The notes under the pieces are model-generated. The model was not told the DNA's origin. It saw only the letters and a list, made by a program, of their open reading frames with translations, and searched no databases. This document shows, piece by piece, positions 10,960-21,945 of a stretch of DNA of 64,000 nt. Position numbers and translations under genes: made by a program. Source of the DNA: Harmonia axyridis (taxonomy: Eukaryota > Arthropoda > Insecta > Coleoptera > Coccinellidae); the NCBI RefSeq assembly GCF_914767665.1, contig NC_059504.1, positions 37,851,720-37,915,719 on the forward strand, written 5' to 3'. Within the stretch, counting starts at the first letter, position 1. Each line of letters begins with the position of its first letter.

Positions 10960-13685
10960 ATAAAGAATGATATCATATAAACGATTGACTCATCAAACCG
11001 AATCAATAACTCAATGATGCTAATACCTCTTTTGAATTTTTCCCCAACGTGAATCACCAAGACTTTTTTTCTTCTTTACCGAACAACATTACCTGTTTTG
11101 AGAATTATTATTCGGTTTTTGAATCAATTAGGTTCTTCTTATGACCTTATATGATTCTCTTGACCTTCGGCTTAGGACTGCGCGGTTCTCCTCACTGGAC
11201 TAACTATCCGATAAGGTGACTGAAAAATGAACAGCGATCTGTGATCGAAGATTTGACGAGGCTCAACAGGTTTTGCATATTATAGGTGCCTTGTAACTTG
11301 ATGAGGCTTAATAAGTTGAAAGAAAAAAAACACGATTATTGAAAGAAGAGAAAACCGAGCACGACCGAGAACCGAGAATGACGAAGAATATCAATTCAAT
11401 CGATACAAATTGATCGAATACTAGCCTATATTAGATATGACTCAAAATCGGATTTTCTATAAAACTCACAATTTTCGCACAGCGATTATACCCCATCGCA
11501 TATCCACAATTCCCTTATCACTCGGTAATCGGACAATTCATACAATTTATGAATTGTCCCAGTGTCCCATTGTTCATTGCTTTGATCTCTTAAGAATAAT
11601 CCAGCCCTTGAAATCCACATACCCTTTCCTCATTGACTATCATCTTTTCTGGACTGAGAAAGCTTGAATTCTATTCTTAGGCACTGTTTTAACGTTCTGT
11701 CTAATACGCTTCTGGACACAATTCAACTAGTCCCATTGTTTCTCTAATATTAATGTTTCTGGCTATAGAACCTCTCTACTTTTACTGGACATGACATATT
11801 CCCTCCATAGCTCAATCCCCACATCTTTTCTCTGATGACATGAGCTCTCAGAGATATGCCCAGCTCTTCATGCTCTCAATTTTTAATATACGACCTGTTT
11901 CAAATACTGAAGAAGAGTTTCTGCACCAGCAATTTATAATGGGTTGATTGTAGATTTTTCTTCTCAGTCAGAATGGGATGGTACCTAAATCGAGTGCACG
12001 AAAGCTGTACAGGAGATGTGTATATGTCTTCCTCTAGAAATTCTAGAGCATTCAATTTTATCTTCTTGAATTCTCTGAAATTGTAAGTGTTCATTTGCAT
12101 ATTCATTTCACAGAACAGTAAGAGAAAAAATCTATGACTACCTGTTGAAATTGCTGTCACTGAATATCCAACCAGCGACACTTTTTTTTCAGTTGGCTTA
12201 CGCTATTCACAAAGTTAGTGAAATAAATATACAAGTTGCAAGTTCGTAAAATCATCAAGTTTTTTGAACTATAAGACTCTGTGTGAAGGAATTGTACTAA
12301 CGAGTACAAATATTCCAAAATCATGTCTGTCTAAACAAATATTTAGTTATTCAATGCATTAACAGTTCACTCAATTTGTCCAGTTTTGGATAATTAATTT
12401 TTTTGGTTTTTTTTGTCAATATTTTATCATGTAATTGTATTCCTGGACAAAAAAAGTATATCAAAAGGAAATATCAGATAATAAATGTTTTGACACAATT
12501 ATGTCATAATACTGATATCCATATTAGAATACCATCGTCATTCGACTTTTTTTCTTTTACTTTTATATGCAAATATATCATTGAATGAACGGAAGCGTTA
12601 ATGTTCTTATGAGCAAATAATAAATTGGCTTTTGCAATCTTGCACAAATTCAATACTCAAATGATCTATTTATCATTTTCAAAATGATGAATGTTATGAA
12701 TAACAAAATGATAAATAACTAGCTCATCCAAAAATGTTTCCTCGTGGGCTGTCCTTCTCAAATGCTGCTACACCAAATGAATAAAACTGAAGAACCATCT
12801 TGAAACATTGTTTCTGTGTAATTTTTATCCTTTTGAAAAAACATGATAGTTCTAGATGAATATTCAATGAGTTCTCGTATTGATTGAATATATTCCAGAA
12901 TAACATTAACGTTATGGGAGCGAACCTACTATACGTAATAGTGCTTTTTATTGTATTTGTCACAAAAGGAAAACGAAAACTATACCAACAACATATATAA
13001 TCACATAACGATCACCCTCAATCGAAACAAAAACGTTGTCACCACTACCACCATAAAAATTCACCTCTCATATCATCAAGGTAATAGCCTCATACTTCAT
13101 TACCGTTTGCTATATCAAAAGTTTAATGAAACTCAAATCGCTTTTCCTATCCACCAAACTGCGCCATAATGTGGCAGTGTAGCTTTTTCCCCAATTCGTT
13201 ACGTTGAAGTTACAGAAATGATACCTTTGGCTAAATGAGGCTTTGACACGACAGCCATCACTCTAATTTGAGTCCAGGCAATATTTTCTTTTTCAAAACC
13301 CTAATTTCTATGCTCCTCTACATCGTCATGAATAGCTTCCCATTATATGGGCCGTGTCGAAATGATTATAATATGGTTCGAAAATCCACCATAGATTACT
13401 GGTGTCGCGTAGGGATTTATTTGAGGTTAACGTTTTCGATGGTTTTGATGGATTTGGACTATTTTTGTAGGGGTTAAAGGAGTTTGACCTCACATAGGTT
13501 GACCGTGGGACTACTCAAAATGATGATGTGTAGGAGACCTTAGACTAATTCGAAGGAAAAATGATTCGAGAAGGCAATTAAAATCTTATTTTTATGAATA
13601 TAATTCTCATTATTTTATAAAGGGTTCTCCAATTAGTAAGTACGAGTTTATTTTAGAGAAATCAATACCTGTTTATTTCATTGTA
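10960..13685. other. 2.7 kb without a recognised gene
   Basis: AT-rich sequence with only short, unrelated frames. A 12-base inverted repeat (ATTTATCATTTT and its complement) lies at about 12667-12717. I see no TE protein motif, tRNA-like promoter or splice-supported exon. Confidence 0.4.
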
Positions 13686-13699
13686 ACGAAAAAGGTATA

Positions 13700-13830
13700 G
13701 TATGAATAGATAGATAGATAGCTGGCCTTTATTTGCAGATCATTAACACAACAGTGAGAAGTCTAGCAAGCTATTCAACTTAATCCCTGAAGTTATAGAA
13801 AATACACAATAAATTTTAAAAACTTAAAAA
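13700..13830 (-). repeat. 3' end of a minus-strand retroposon with an (ATAG)n tail
   Basis: A microsatellite of ATAG units at about 13704-13720 is followed by CTGGCCTTTATTTGCAG. On the minus strand this reads as an AATAAA-bearing 3' end followed by a (CTAT)n tail, the usual look of a LINE or SINE terminus. No coding block was recognised upstream of it. Confidence 0.5.
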
Positions 13831-14127
13831 ACAATTAAAATCCATTTTCATAACGTACCGGGTTTTTCACCATAATTCGACCCCCCCTTTAACTTTGTTA
13901 CTAAAAGAGGTACAAAAAAATGTTTTTCACAAATGTTTCACGAAATCGACTAGTGTTTTTTGAAATGATTTCACAAAACGAAATATATACAGAGTAGGCC
14001 ACATATTGATTGCAACTTAATTTTTTCAAATGGAACACCCTGTATATTTTTCTATATTTGACTAGCTCTTTTTCCCCTGATTTCGAATATATAACATATG
14101 TTTGGCCTATCTCTCTTATAACTCTTA

Positions 14128-14345
14128 ACTCGGTGGCCTAGAGGTTAGGAATGTAGACTCACTCACCGAGATGCGATAAGGTGCCGGGTTCGAGTCCCGG
14201 CGGCTCCCGATAATAATAAATTCCCCAAGCGTCTGTGACACGGCACACACAAATATACCAAAGTCACACTGATGAGTACGGTGTGTATGACAGGGACGAA
14301 ACGCATAAGTAGGCATATGTGGAATCCTACAGGTGTGACTAAGAT
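14128..14345 (+). repeat. tRNA-derived SINE candidate
   Basis: The head resembles a tRNA gene. A box A-like TGGCCTAGAGGTTAGG lies near 14134-14149 and a clear box B GGTTCGAGTCC near 14188-14198, about 40 bases apart. These are internal RNA polymerase III promoter elements. The ends do not pair as a convincing acceptor stem and a 130-base non-tRNA body follows. A SINE is therefore likelier than a functional tRNA gene. The 3' limit is a guess. Confidence 0.6.
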
Positions 14346-14669
14346 ATTTTCATATTAATCATACAATTTGGACGAAATAACAGAATCAGTGCAAGTCACA
14401 TAACAGATTAAATACGTATTAACCATCATTGACCCTATTATTTCATCAGAAAGTGTTTGACTTTAGTTCTGTACCTGGCTACAGGAAGATTCTTCTAATC
14501 AAGAGGCAACCGATTATAAAACTATACATGATTTCCGAAATAACGTTGTGCTATATTTTGGCATGTGAAGACTATCATGATCTCTCAGGAGGTGGTTTTC
14601 CGATAGTTGACTACTCATAATGAAATATTTCCTAAGATAACCGGGTAAGCCGGTGAGTAAGATGTCATG
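14346..14669. other. No recognised feature
   Basis: AT-rich spacer between the SINE candidate and the target-site duplication of the next LINE. It may contain the 3' end of the older minus-strand LINE that the insertion split. Confidence 0.35.
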
Positions 14670-14683
14670 TGTAAGTGTCAGAA

Positions 14684-16869
14684 AGAAAGAAAGAAAGAAA
14701 AGTTTATTTACACGTTTTTACAAGATATTTTTTACAATAGTTCTTTGTTAATATATATAATTGCTAGATCCTGCAAATAATTTTTGCTTGACTAGAGTTT
14801 TCGTAACACAGATGACATAATGTATATAAACAATTTTTTTGTACAATGATGATGTGATACAGTTTAGGATGTGTATGATTTATGCAGGAAAATAAAAATA
14901 AAAAACCTGCTCAAAGAAATTGAAGGAAACTATGTACAAATATACACAGTTCATATAGAATGCCTGAAAATCGGCAGATTTTCATAAGGCAGAATATGCT
15001 CATCGTTTGGATTTTTGTTGTTCTTTCGGATACGGGTGATTTGCCTCGTAGAATCGCTCACATAATTCAGTTTTTCATAAAATGTTGATGATATTTTATC
15101 AACATACTCTCTTATGGTTGGAATTTGTGCCAATTCGTGGAGTTCTGTGATACGTGTATATCTGTTTTTATTGAGTATAAGTCTGAGTATTTTGTTTTGG
15201 AATACTTGGAGGGGCTTTAATGGTGTCAGCTTCAGGTGACACCATGCAGGGGCAGCGTACGTTATGATGGGTCTGATTATAGATGTATAAATTAGCTTTT
15301 TATATTCCTTGTTCAGTTTACTTTTTCTGCACATTAAAGGGTAGAATAAGGTATTCATTGCGTAGGCCCGACCCAGGGTTTGATCTATTTGGTTATGAAA
15401 GTTTAATCTAGAATCGAGCTCTACACTTAAGTATTTAACTGAATTCTTTGGGATTATGGTTCTGTTGCCCATTTTCAGATGTGGACATATTTTATTGTTT
15501 TTGGTTTTCCTGTTGAAAACAATTTGTTCTGTTTTACCCTCATTCAAACTGATTTCCCAGGTTTCATAATATTTTTTTAATACGTTTGTATGATACTGAA
15601 GTAGTTTGTTCGCGGTAGTCGCATGGAAAGATTTAGCAAATATCGCGGTATCGTCTGCAAAAAGGGCAAGGTTTGTGTTTGGAAACTCTGGAATATCATG
15701 TATGAATAGATTGAAAAGTCTGGGTCCAAGGACTGATCCTTGTGGAACGCCTGCTTCAATATGTTTGGGTTGAGATATTGCATTATTCATTTTAACTGAA
15801 AAGGTTCTTTCTTTCAAGTAAGAATTTATTAATTTTATGATAAAAGGTGGCAGTTTTAGTTGAACCATTTTGTATATCAGTCCTTCAACCCAGACTTTAT
15901 CGAAAGCTTTTTCTATATCAAGAAACAGCATTACCATGTTTTGTTTCTTATTGAAACTATGAATAGCTTCAACTGCTATTCTACATATTTGTTGTACGGA
16001 GCTGTGTTTTTCTTTAAATCCATATTGATGAGGATCCCGCATTTCAGTTTTGGTTAATAATTTTGTCAGTCTATTGAGAATAATTTTTTCTGTTAGTTTA
16101 ATGATCATTGATAATAAACTTATTGGTCGATAATTTTTAGGGGACGTTTTGTCTTTCCCCTGTTTGTGAATAGGGATTATTATAGCCTTTTTCCAACTAC
16201 TTGGCCAATATTGCAAACAAATGATTGCATTAATCAAGTAGTTGAGTTGGACTATTGCTTTTTTCGAGAAATTTTTAATAAGTTTATTATCAATTTGATC
16301 TTCGCCTGGGGATTTGTTAGTGGGTAATTTTTGGATAAATGCTTTGATTTCAGAAGGGTTAGTGTAGTATTTTTTATACTCATTACCGCCGTGGGATCTA
16401 CTAAGGAATTCATCAACTGTTTTTCTAACGTTATTATGAAATTCTTGGTCGTTTATTACAGTTTTATGGTTCGCTTCAAAAGTTTCTGAAAGAATTTTTG
16501 CTTTCTCTATGTCTGTCATGTAGTCTCTTGTGTTGTGAGTAAGTGTCGGGATGTCTTTTGGTTTTTTACCGAGAAGTTTTGTCATCTTCCAAAGGGTATT
16601 ATCGGATGGTTTTAGTTTACTAATTTTTTCGTCCCAACATTTACCTCTGTGAATGTTAATTTTTTGTGTTATTTCTTTTGTTAGAGATTTCATTGTAATT
16701 TTGTCTAGTACATTTCTGTTTGTCTGCCAGCGTTTTCTGAATGTATTTCTAATGTTAATTAAGTTAATAATGTCTGTTGGTAATTTGTCGGCGTGGGGAG
16801 TAATTTTTTTTTTTGGTACTTTTGTCGCGAGCGCAATTAATTGCATTGGTAAATTTTATTATTTCGGAT
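14684..16869 (-). mobile_element. 5'-truncated LINE insertion with 14-bp target-site duplication
   Basis: The word TGTAAGTGTCAGAA occurs at 14670-14683 and again at 16870-16883, exactly flanking the element. The minus-strand element ends at its 3' side in AATAAA-containing sequence and a (CTTT)n tail (14684-14703). It starts abruptly at its 5' side in the middle of the polyprotein. This is the signature of target-primed insertion with 5' truncation. The target is itself an older, decayed minus-strand LINE that resumes at 16884. Confidence 0.9.
14951..16846 (-). CDS. LINE reverse transcriptase ORF2 fragment, jockey-type
   Basis: This is a 631-codon uninterrupted minus-strand frame. It has a linker (RNTFRKRWQTNR, CWDEKISKLKPSD), the RT proper (SPGEDQIDNKLIKN, NYRPISLLSMIIKLTEKIIL, HQYGFKEKHSSVQQI, LFLDIEKAFDKVWVEGL, GVPQGSVLGPRLFNLFIHDI) and catalytic FADDTAIFA near 15652-15663 (about residue 394). 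A thumb region follows (VKYLSVELDSRLNFHNQI), then the C-terminal RPIITYAAPAWCHL. The endonuclease is absent. The ATG is internal to the original protein. Sequence just upstream reads EIIKFTNAIN in another frame, suggesting a small indel near 16830 and a true ORF entering from the truncated side. The RT core shows no damage, so the copy is fairly recent, but without its endonuclease and promoter it should not move alone. Confidence 0.88.
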   Translation of the reverse strand: MQLIALATKVPKKKITPHADKLPTDIINLINIRNTFRKRWQTNRNVLDKITMKSLTKEITQKINIHRGKCWDEKISKLKPSDNTLWKMTKLLGKKPKDIPTLTHNTRDYMTDIEKAKILSETFEANHKTVINDQEFHNNVRKTVDEFLSRSHGGNEYKKYYTNPSEIKAFIQKLPTNKSPGEDQIDNKLIKNFSKKAIVQLNYLINAIICLQYWPSSWKKAIIIPIHKQGKDKTSPKNYRPISLLSMIIKLTEKIILNRLTKLLTKTEMRDPHQYGFKEKHSSVQQICRIAVEAIHSFNKKQNMVMLFLDIEKAFDKVWVEGLIYKMVQLKLPPFIIKLINSYLKERTFSVKMNNAISQPKHIEAGVPQGSVLGPRLFNLFIHDIPEFPNTNLALFADDTAIFAKSFHATTANKLLQYHTNVLKKYYETWEISLNEGKTEQIVFNRKTKNNKICPHLKMGNRTIIPKNSVKYLSVELDSRLNFHNQIDQTLGRAYAMNTLFYPLMCRKSKLNKEYKKLIYTSIIRPIITYAAPAWCHLKLTPLKPLQVFQNKILRLILNKNRYTRITELHELAQIPTIREYVDKISSTFYEKLNYVSDSTRQITRIRKNNKNPNDEHILPYENLPIFRHSI

Positions 16870-16883
16870 TGTAAGTGTCAGAA

Positions 16884-17720
16884 CACCAGCTTCAATTCGA
16901 CTGCCCATGTTGAGCCATACCAATCGACTGATATCATCAGAAATACCGCGCGAGTACTTGGGAAAATTGAGAACAAAACGACAACATCTATTCTGCAACT
17001 TTTGGATTCGATAGAAACTATGAAGACAAGTCCCATATACATAAATTCCATAATTAAAGTAAGAAAGCGCCAGGGTCTCACATAGGATGCTTCCAGAGCT
17101 TTCTTCTTGAAGTACAAGAGCTTTAGTATCAATCCTAAATTCCTACTATTACCAACTCTTTCAAGTTCTTCGTCGCTCACGCAAATTCTCAAGGAATTAT
17201 CGAGCAGATTCAGGGAATTTGATCAACCAAATATCATGTATTTACACTTAGAAGAATTAAGTTCTGAGTTATGTTTAGTTTAGGATTTTCTGTAAATCAG
17301 CGTTTATCTTAGCCATTGCATTCAAGTAGTAAGCTGGCTTGAAAGCTTAATAAATTTGAGTAACGTCGGCAAAGCAATGTAATTGGAAGTACTCCACAGT
17401 ATTGAAACTGGCTGCTGCATACAAAATAAATAAAAGAGGTCAGTAATGAGCCCTGTGGAACCCCAACTCTTATATCAAACCGGTCGGAGCGCTTATCATC
17501 CGCCTTCACTATCTGTTTTCTCTCAGTAAGGTAATCACTTCCAGACCATAATATTTAAGTTTCGCTAATAGTAGCTGATGATCAATAGTATCAAAAGCAG
17601 TACAAGAGCCACCGCAAAACATTTGTCCCCCAAAGATATTATATTACCTACAACATCTGCCAAAGCTGTACCTGAACTATCAGATCTCCTAAAACCAGAT
17701 TGTTTTTAACGATAGATAAC
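16884..17720 (-). pseudogene. Decayed LINE reverse transcriptase hosting the younger insertion
   Basis: Minus-strand blocks in order from high to low coordinates are SGSSGTA-like sequence near 17680, RSDRFDIRVGVPQGSLL (17309-17509), then LRICVSDEELERVGNSRNLG (near 17130-17192). In a shifted frame YGTCLHSFYRIQKLQNRCCR and FVLNFPKYSRGISDD lie in 16900-17030. These are the QGS block, thumb and C-terminal YIQNR-like region of a LINE RT. Several frame changes show it is old. It was cut by the insertion at 14684-16869. Confidence 0.7.
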
Positions 17721-17749
17721 GATTTCATCAAATTCCATTTTCATTTCAA

Positions 17750-18710
17750 TTTCATTTCATCTCCATGAAATTTTTCATAATCATAACGTTTTTTCGTCTG
17801 TTCGTCCTGGATAACTCAACGAATTGCATTTTGAAGGTCTTGAATCGATTGATGAGCATTGGATGTATATTTCAAGTAACCCCAGGAAAAAAAGTTTAAA
17901 GTTGTTAAATCACAAAGAAACTTTTTTGAAAATTGCGTTTTTTTTTTGTTGCTTTTGTAACGTCGTCTTGTTCAAAATAAACGTTGTTCAAACTATCTTT
18001 CAATTCCGGCCATAATAAATCATTAATCATAGCTCGGTACCGCAATCCATTGCACCAGCTTCATTTCGAAACAGTGACACGTTGAGGATGGAGAGACTTT
18101 TCAACAATTATTCTTGGATTTTCCGAGTCCCAGATGTGACAATTCTGCTTATTAACGTTGCCTCCGAGGGGAAATGTGCCTCATCAATCTCATGGAATTC
18201 AAGAACCCAATCAGCAAAAATACGATGTTACTTCAAAAGCATTGAGATCTAAGTTTCTATGCAAAAAAAGTGTAATATTGGTTGTAAAGTGCCTAATTCC
18301 CAAGATCGATGAGGAATCGACAAACCTGGATTTTTGTCAACAGCTTGGGCTACAGCAGCAATATTCTCAGTTGGTCTCGAGCGACGCATACGGTTTCGAT
18401 GCTCACATCACAAACTGGTCCCAACAGCTCAAATTTTTCCACTTTTTTCGCTATTGCTGGCCGATAAGGTTCTCCACGACGACTCAATGTGCTTCAGTTT
18501 CGCGAACTGTGAATGAAAAATTTTCACCATTTCGATAGTAGATTTTGAAAATTTGAATTCGTTGTTGCACTGTGTATCGTTCCATTTTTAATAATGGAGT
18601 AGTTTTAACTTGTCAAATGTCAAAAAATGACAAATTCACAAGTGACAGCTGCCCAGATAGCAGGCTATTCAAAATGAATCCTCTCATTGGAAACACCTCT
18701 CACAAAACTT
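17750..18710 (-). pseudogene. Mariner-like transposase relic, second family
   Basis: On the minus strand the start codon region reads MERYTVQQRIQIFKIYY (near 18525-18585), the typical N-terminus of a widespread insect mariner-like family. It is followed by broken pieces that include FVDSSSILGIRHFTT-like and NKQNCHIWDSENP-type sequence (near 18110-18150). The C-terminal part, FFSWGYLKYTSNAHQSIQDL, is at 17820-17920. Many stops make it inactive. Its outer end at 18590-18708 is a block of about 110 bases that recurs at 34, 45.5 and 48.8 kb and marks the terminus of this family. Confidence 0.75.
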
Positions 18711-19020
18711 AATTCATGATCAATATTAGTTCATAGTTCAAGGACTTATGATATTTGTGTAGATCAATAGAAATATCGTATTGTCTCGAACAAGACGAGA
18801 ATATGGTGATTTCAATTGGCCGTTAGTGTGTGTCCTATTCAAATCACAGACCACTAACCACAGACCGCACTAACCATTATTTAGTGTATGATTCAAATTA
18901 GACAGAATTGTCAGTGTCATGCTTTAGAGAAGTGGCGTATCAATTTCTATATCAGTTTCTCTATTCATTTTGGATCTTCGAACAGAAACACATGATGAAT
19001 AGTAAATAAGACTCTCGTCA
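18711..19020. other. No recognised feature
   Basis: AT-rich spacer between two mariner-like relics. CAGACCACTAACCACAGACC near 18850 is a small local repetition only. Confidence 0.35.
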
Positions 19021-19300
19021 TATTTTCTCATCTGCATGTTATTCTTTGGAATATCGATCAAATTTTTATTTCAATATGATGCTTGGAATAGTCTGAGAAT
19101 TTTTGGCATGAACATGGTCCTTCATTCAATCCCACGAAAAATTCCAAAGGGGATAAATCACAAGATCTTAGTGGTTCATTCATGGCAATTATGCGTCCTG
19201 GAAATTTTTCTTGCAATAGAGCCAGAACCTACACTATCTTGCTGGTATTACATATCTTCCAATTCCATATTTTTAAATTCAGGCCAAAATTGACTCCTCG
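19020..19300 (-). pseudogene. C-terminal fragment of a mariner-like transposase
   Basis: The plus-strand text around 19080-19180 (GTCTGAGAATTTTTGGCATG, GGTCCTTCATTCAATCCCAC, CAAAGGGGATAAATCACAAG) closely parallels 60900-60990. On the minus strand there it encodes the region after the third catalytic Asp (WPTKSCD, FFVGLCEGSC). Only this short part survives. Confidence 0.6.
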
Positions 19301-19344
19301 CTAATTGGAAGATTTTGTTTTTGAGCTGAATATATTTCCAAGAT

Positions 19345-19605
19345 CTACAAGAGATCCAAACATTTAACTTTATCACATCTGCCTGAAATTTTTGTTTTAT
19401 CGAAATCTATAAAATGATTGGAAATGATGCAGTGGATAGAACAACCTGTTGTTGGTGTATTTTGAATTATCGATCTTTTGTGTTCTTCAATTCTAATTCT
19501 GAGAGATCGATCGGTCTGACTTGTATAAAATGCAAGACATTCATCACTAAACAGCTTATAGACACCATGAAATCTTCGATTGTTTTTACCATTAAAAAGC
19601 ATTGA
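19345..19605 (-). pseudogene. GIY-YIG endonuclease relic, Penelope-type candidate
   Basis: The minus strand encodes 85 residues with GVYKLFSDECLAFYTSQTDR, then IRIEEHKRSI and SNHFIDFDKTKI. This is the pattern of the GIY-YIG nuclease domain of Penelope-like elements and related insect retroelements: GIY became GVY, YIG became YTS, with an Arg and a Glu/His helix following. In the family this domain nicks target DNA for cDNA priming. The YIG motif is altered and no RT is found nearby, so it is a fragment. Confidence 0.65.
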
Positions 19606-19609
19606 TCTC

Positions 19610-20850
19610 TCAGATTTTTATTATTCGTACGTATAACATCATTATCATTTTGTCTAATTCTTCTACAATATCTTACAAATTGTATGCAAATGTTATCATT
19701 TTATTTTCGGATTGTGGTGAACAGACTAATGTTTGAAATCTCTTCTGTTGTTTTTTATAATTCTGAAATCTAAACCACGACTTGCATGACAAGATAAAAC
19801 TGGTCGCATATACTAGTAGAACGCATATTCTTATTTTGTAGGTTCGAAATCGCAATAACTGGATAGAAGTATTTTCTATGATATAAAAAAAAATATTGAT
19901 AAATTTTTTGTAGAAAAACTTTGATTCATCAATTTTTCCGGTTGCTCTCACCATTTCAGCAAAAAAACGAAAGTTTGTGATTTTTGACTTCCGTATTTTT
20001 TGTCTGGACTAAGTAATCACAATTCTAACCAAGGGTCGATCGGCTCGAAAATTTTCTTGAAAATTCCCTATCCCCCTTGAGAGTTCAATTCTAGTCTGCG
20101 TAATGAGCCCAAAAGCAATTTGTTAATTCACGAAACTGTGTTCAACTGAAACTTAACCAATAAACTCATGTATAATCAATTAGGATCTGAAGTAACATAA
20201 CTTAATAGGCAAGAAGTTTCTAATATCCTTGTAATAAACGATTATGTCTCTTGTTCAAACTTGGTCAAGTACCCACTTCCGTAAAACCCAGCACTTGGGT
20301 TCCAACTCCGATCGTTCGATGAGGATAATGCAATAAATATATCGGGAAGTTCCACAAAAGATTAACCGCCTCAATTTCAACAGAAATTAGGAAAGAGAGA
20401 GTATGGAGTGGTTTACGGAGATCATTTTTTTACGTTCGAATGTTGGGATAGGATTCGATATGTTCGTTTTTTCTGTTCTCGTTGAATGATATCCATTGAA
20501 AGTTTTATTGCTGTACTTTACTGATTGACTGGAAAATGTAAGAATATTTCTATTGGATTTGTATTATGTGAATAATAGCAGTTATTTTCATAATGCCTTT
20601 AGATACAGGCTATTCTTAAATAGGAGGTACCAAAGAAAACGACAGATTCCTGGGATAATTTTAAGAAAAAAATGTTCTACATGGCACCGCAAACGCTTTG
20701 TTTTCGAGATACTGGAAGTTTTGTGTATCCTTTATTTTCGGATTATTATATCAGTCTATCGAACCTTTCTTCATTTTCACTACAGATGGGGTGAATGAAT
20801 ACTAATACTTATTATTAAATTATTCATCACAGCTTACTAAATATTTCCTT
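19610..20850. other. No recognised feature
   Basis: About 1.2 kb of AT-rich sequence with short frames only. No transposon protein motif, terminal repeat pair or RNA gene was seen. Confidence 0.4.
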
Positions 20851-20854
20851 ATAA

Positions 20855-21351
20855 AGGGTGTTTTTTTAGAGCTATAGAACTTTAAATTGCCATAAAACAA
20901 CGATGGATTATTCGATCGACATGAATTTTATTTATCCGCAAGATAATCTTGTGGTATTATATTTTAAATATGATTTCTGGCATATGACCGCCACGGCTGG
21001 CTCAAGGGTTTGTGGCTTATCCGCATAGACCACTGACTTTACATAGCCCCACAGAAAGTAGTCTAGCGGTGTTAAATCACAAGATCTTGGAGGCCAATTC
21101 ACAGGTCCAAAACGTGAAATTAGGGGGTCACCAAACGTGTCTTTGAATAAATCGATTGTGGCACGAGCTGTGTGACATGTTGCGCCGTCTTGTTGGAACC
21201 ACAGCTCCTGAACATCATGGTTGTTCAATTCAGGAATGAAAAAGTTAGTAATCATGGCTCTATACCGATCACCATTGACTGTAACGTTCTGGCCATCATC
21301 GCCATCTTGAACAGTAATGTCAACTTAAAGTTATATACCTCGAAAAAAACA
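20855..21351 (-). mobile_element. Mariner-like element copy 3 (DD41D spacing), both termini kept
   Basis: This is a 0.5-kb derivative with left terminus AGGGTGTTTTTTTAGAGC and right terminus ending in AAAAAACACCT. The minus strand (20932-21255) encodes a central transposase segment with QQDGATCHTA, where the second catalytic Asp is intact, and SCDLTPLDYFLWG. By my count 41 residues lie between the two Asp residues. Two internal deletions are visible against copies 1 and 2. One, of about 80-90 bases, is near 21003. A large one near 21301 joins the GGCCATCATCG block to CCATCTTGAACAG and removes the N-terminal half. It is non-autonomous. Confidence 0.85.
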
Positions 21352-21744
21352 CCTGTTATTACTTTGGATTATTAGGGAATTTTTGAAAATTTTTTCTAGG
21401 AATCAATAGCAGATACGACAAAAGTAAAAGAAACCAGAAACTCACTTACTAAAGGTAAAGTTTATATATTTCTAAATTACCAGTACCTAGTCCAACGAAA
21501 AAAATCTGGAAGATACGAACGGAAACTAACTGTTCCAGAAAAAAATTCAGCCATTAGATTCGAATCCAAAATAAGCATATCACATTGTGAAAAATCAGGA
21601 AAATTGAAATTATTATTCTTTCTCAACTTAAGCCACTTTCGAAGGTGCGCTCTCTGAAGATTGCGGTGTTGAAACCCGAGATCACCGGTGGAATCGTCAG
21701 TTAGGTTAGATTTTAGAATTTTTTCGAATAATTCGCGTACAAAA

Positions 21745-21945
21745 ACCAAGATATAGTGAAATATTTCAAACACTTTTCAGAAACGCGCTGTAATTCGAAA
21801 ACGAAGATCTATATGGTCTGCTTTCTCATATATATAGTTATTTCAAAAAAAAGGGATAGGAGGTCCCCGAGGATTTTTTCTCTGAGTCTTATAGTTCTTC
21901 AGATGATTTCAGTGAGCATCAAATTTGAAACACCTTGTACTTCAA
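21745..21945 (-). repeat. MITE-like repeat, CAGGGTGTCCC family
   Basis: Read on the minus strand this block runs from AGGTGTTTCAAATTTGATGC to TTTCGAATTACAGCGCGTTT. It aligns along most of its length with 33073-33260 on the plus strand. Shared landmarks are GCTCACTGA, ACTATAAGACYCAGAGAAAA and a GCGTTTCTGAAAA-like segment. The function is unknown and there is no coding capacity. Confidence 0.6.

Noticed and set aside
14128..14212. A functional tRNA gene
   Set aside because: Box A and B are present, but the ends do not form a good acceptor stem and a non-tRNA body follows. A SINE explains it better.
18158..18538. A 126-codon plus-strand frame
   Set aside because: It lies antisense to the mariner-like transposase relic, which has recognisable N-terminal sequence on the minus strand.
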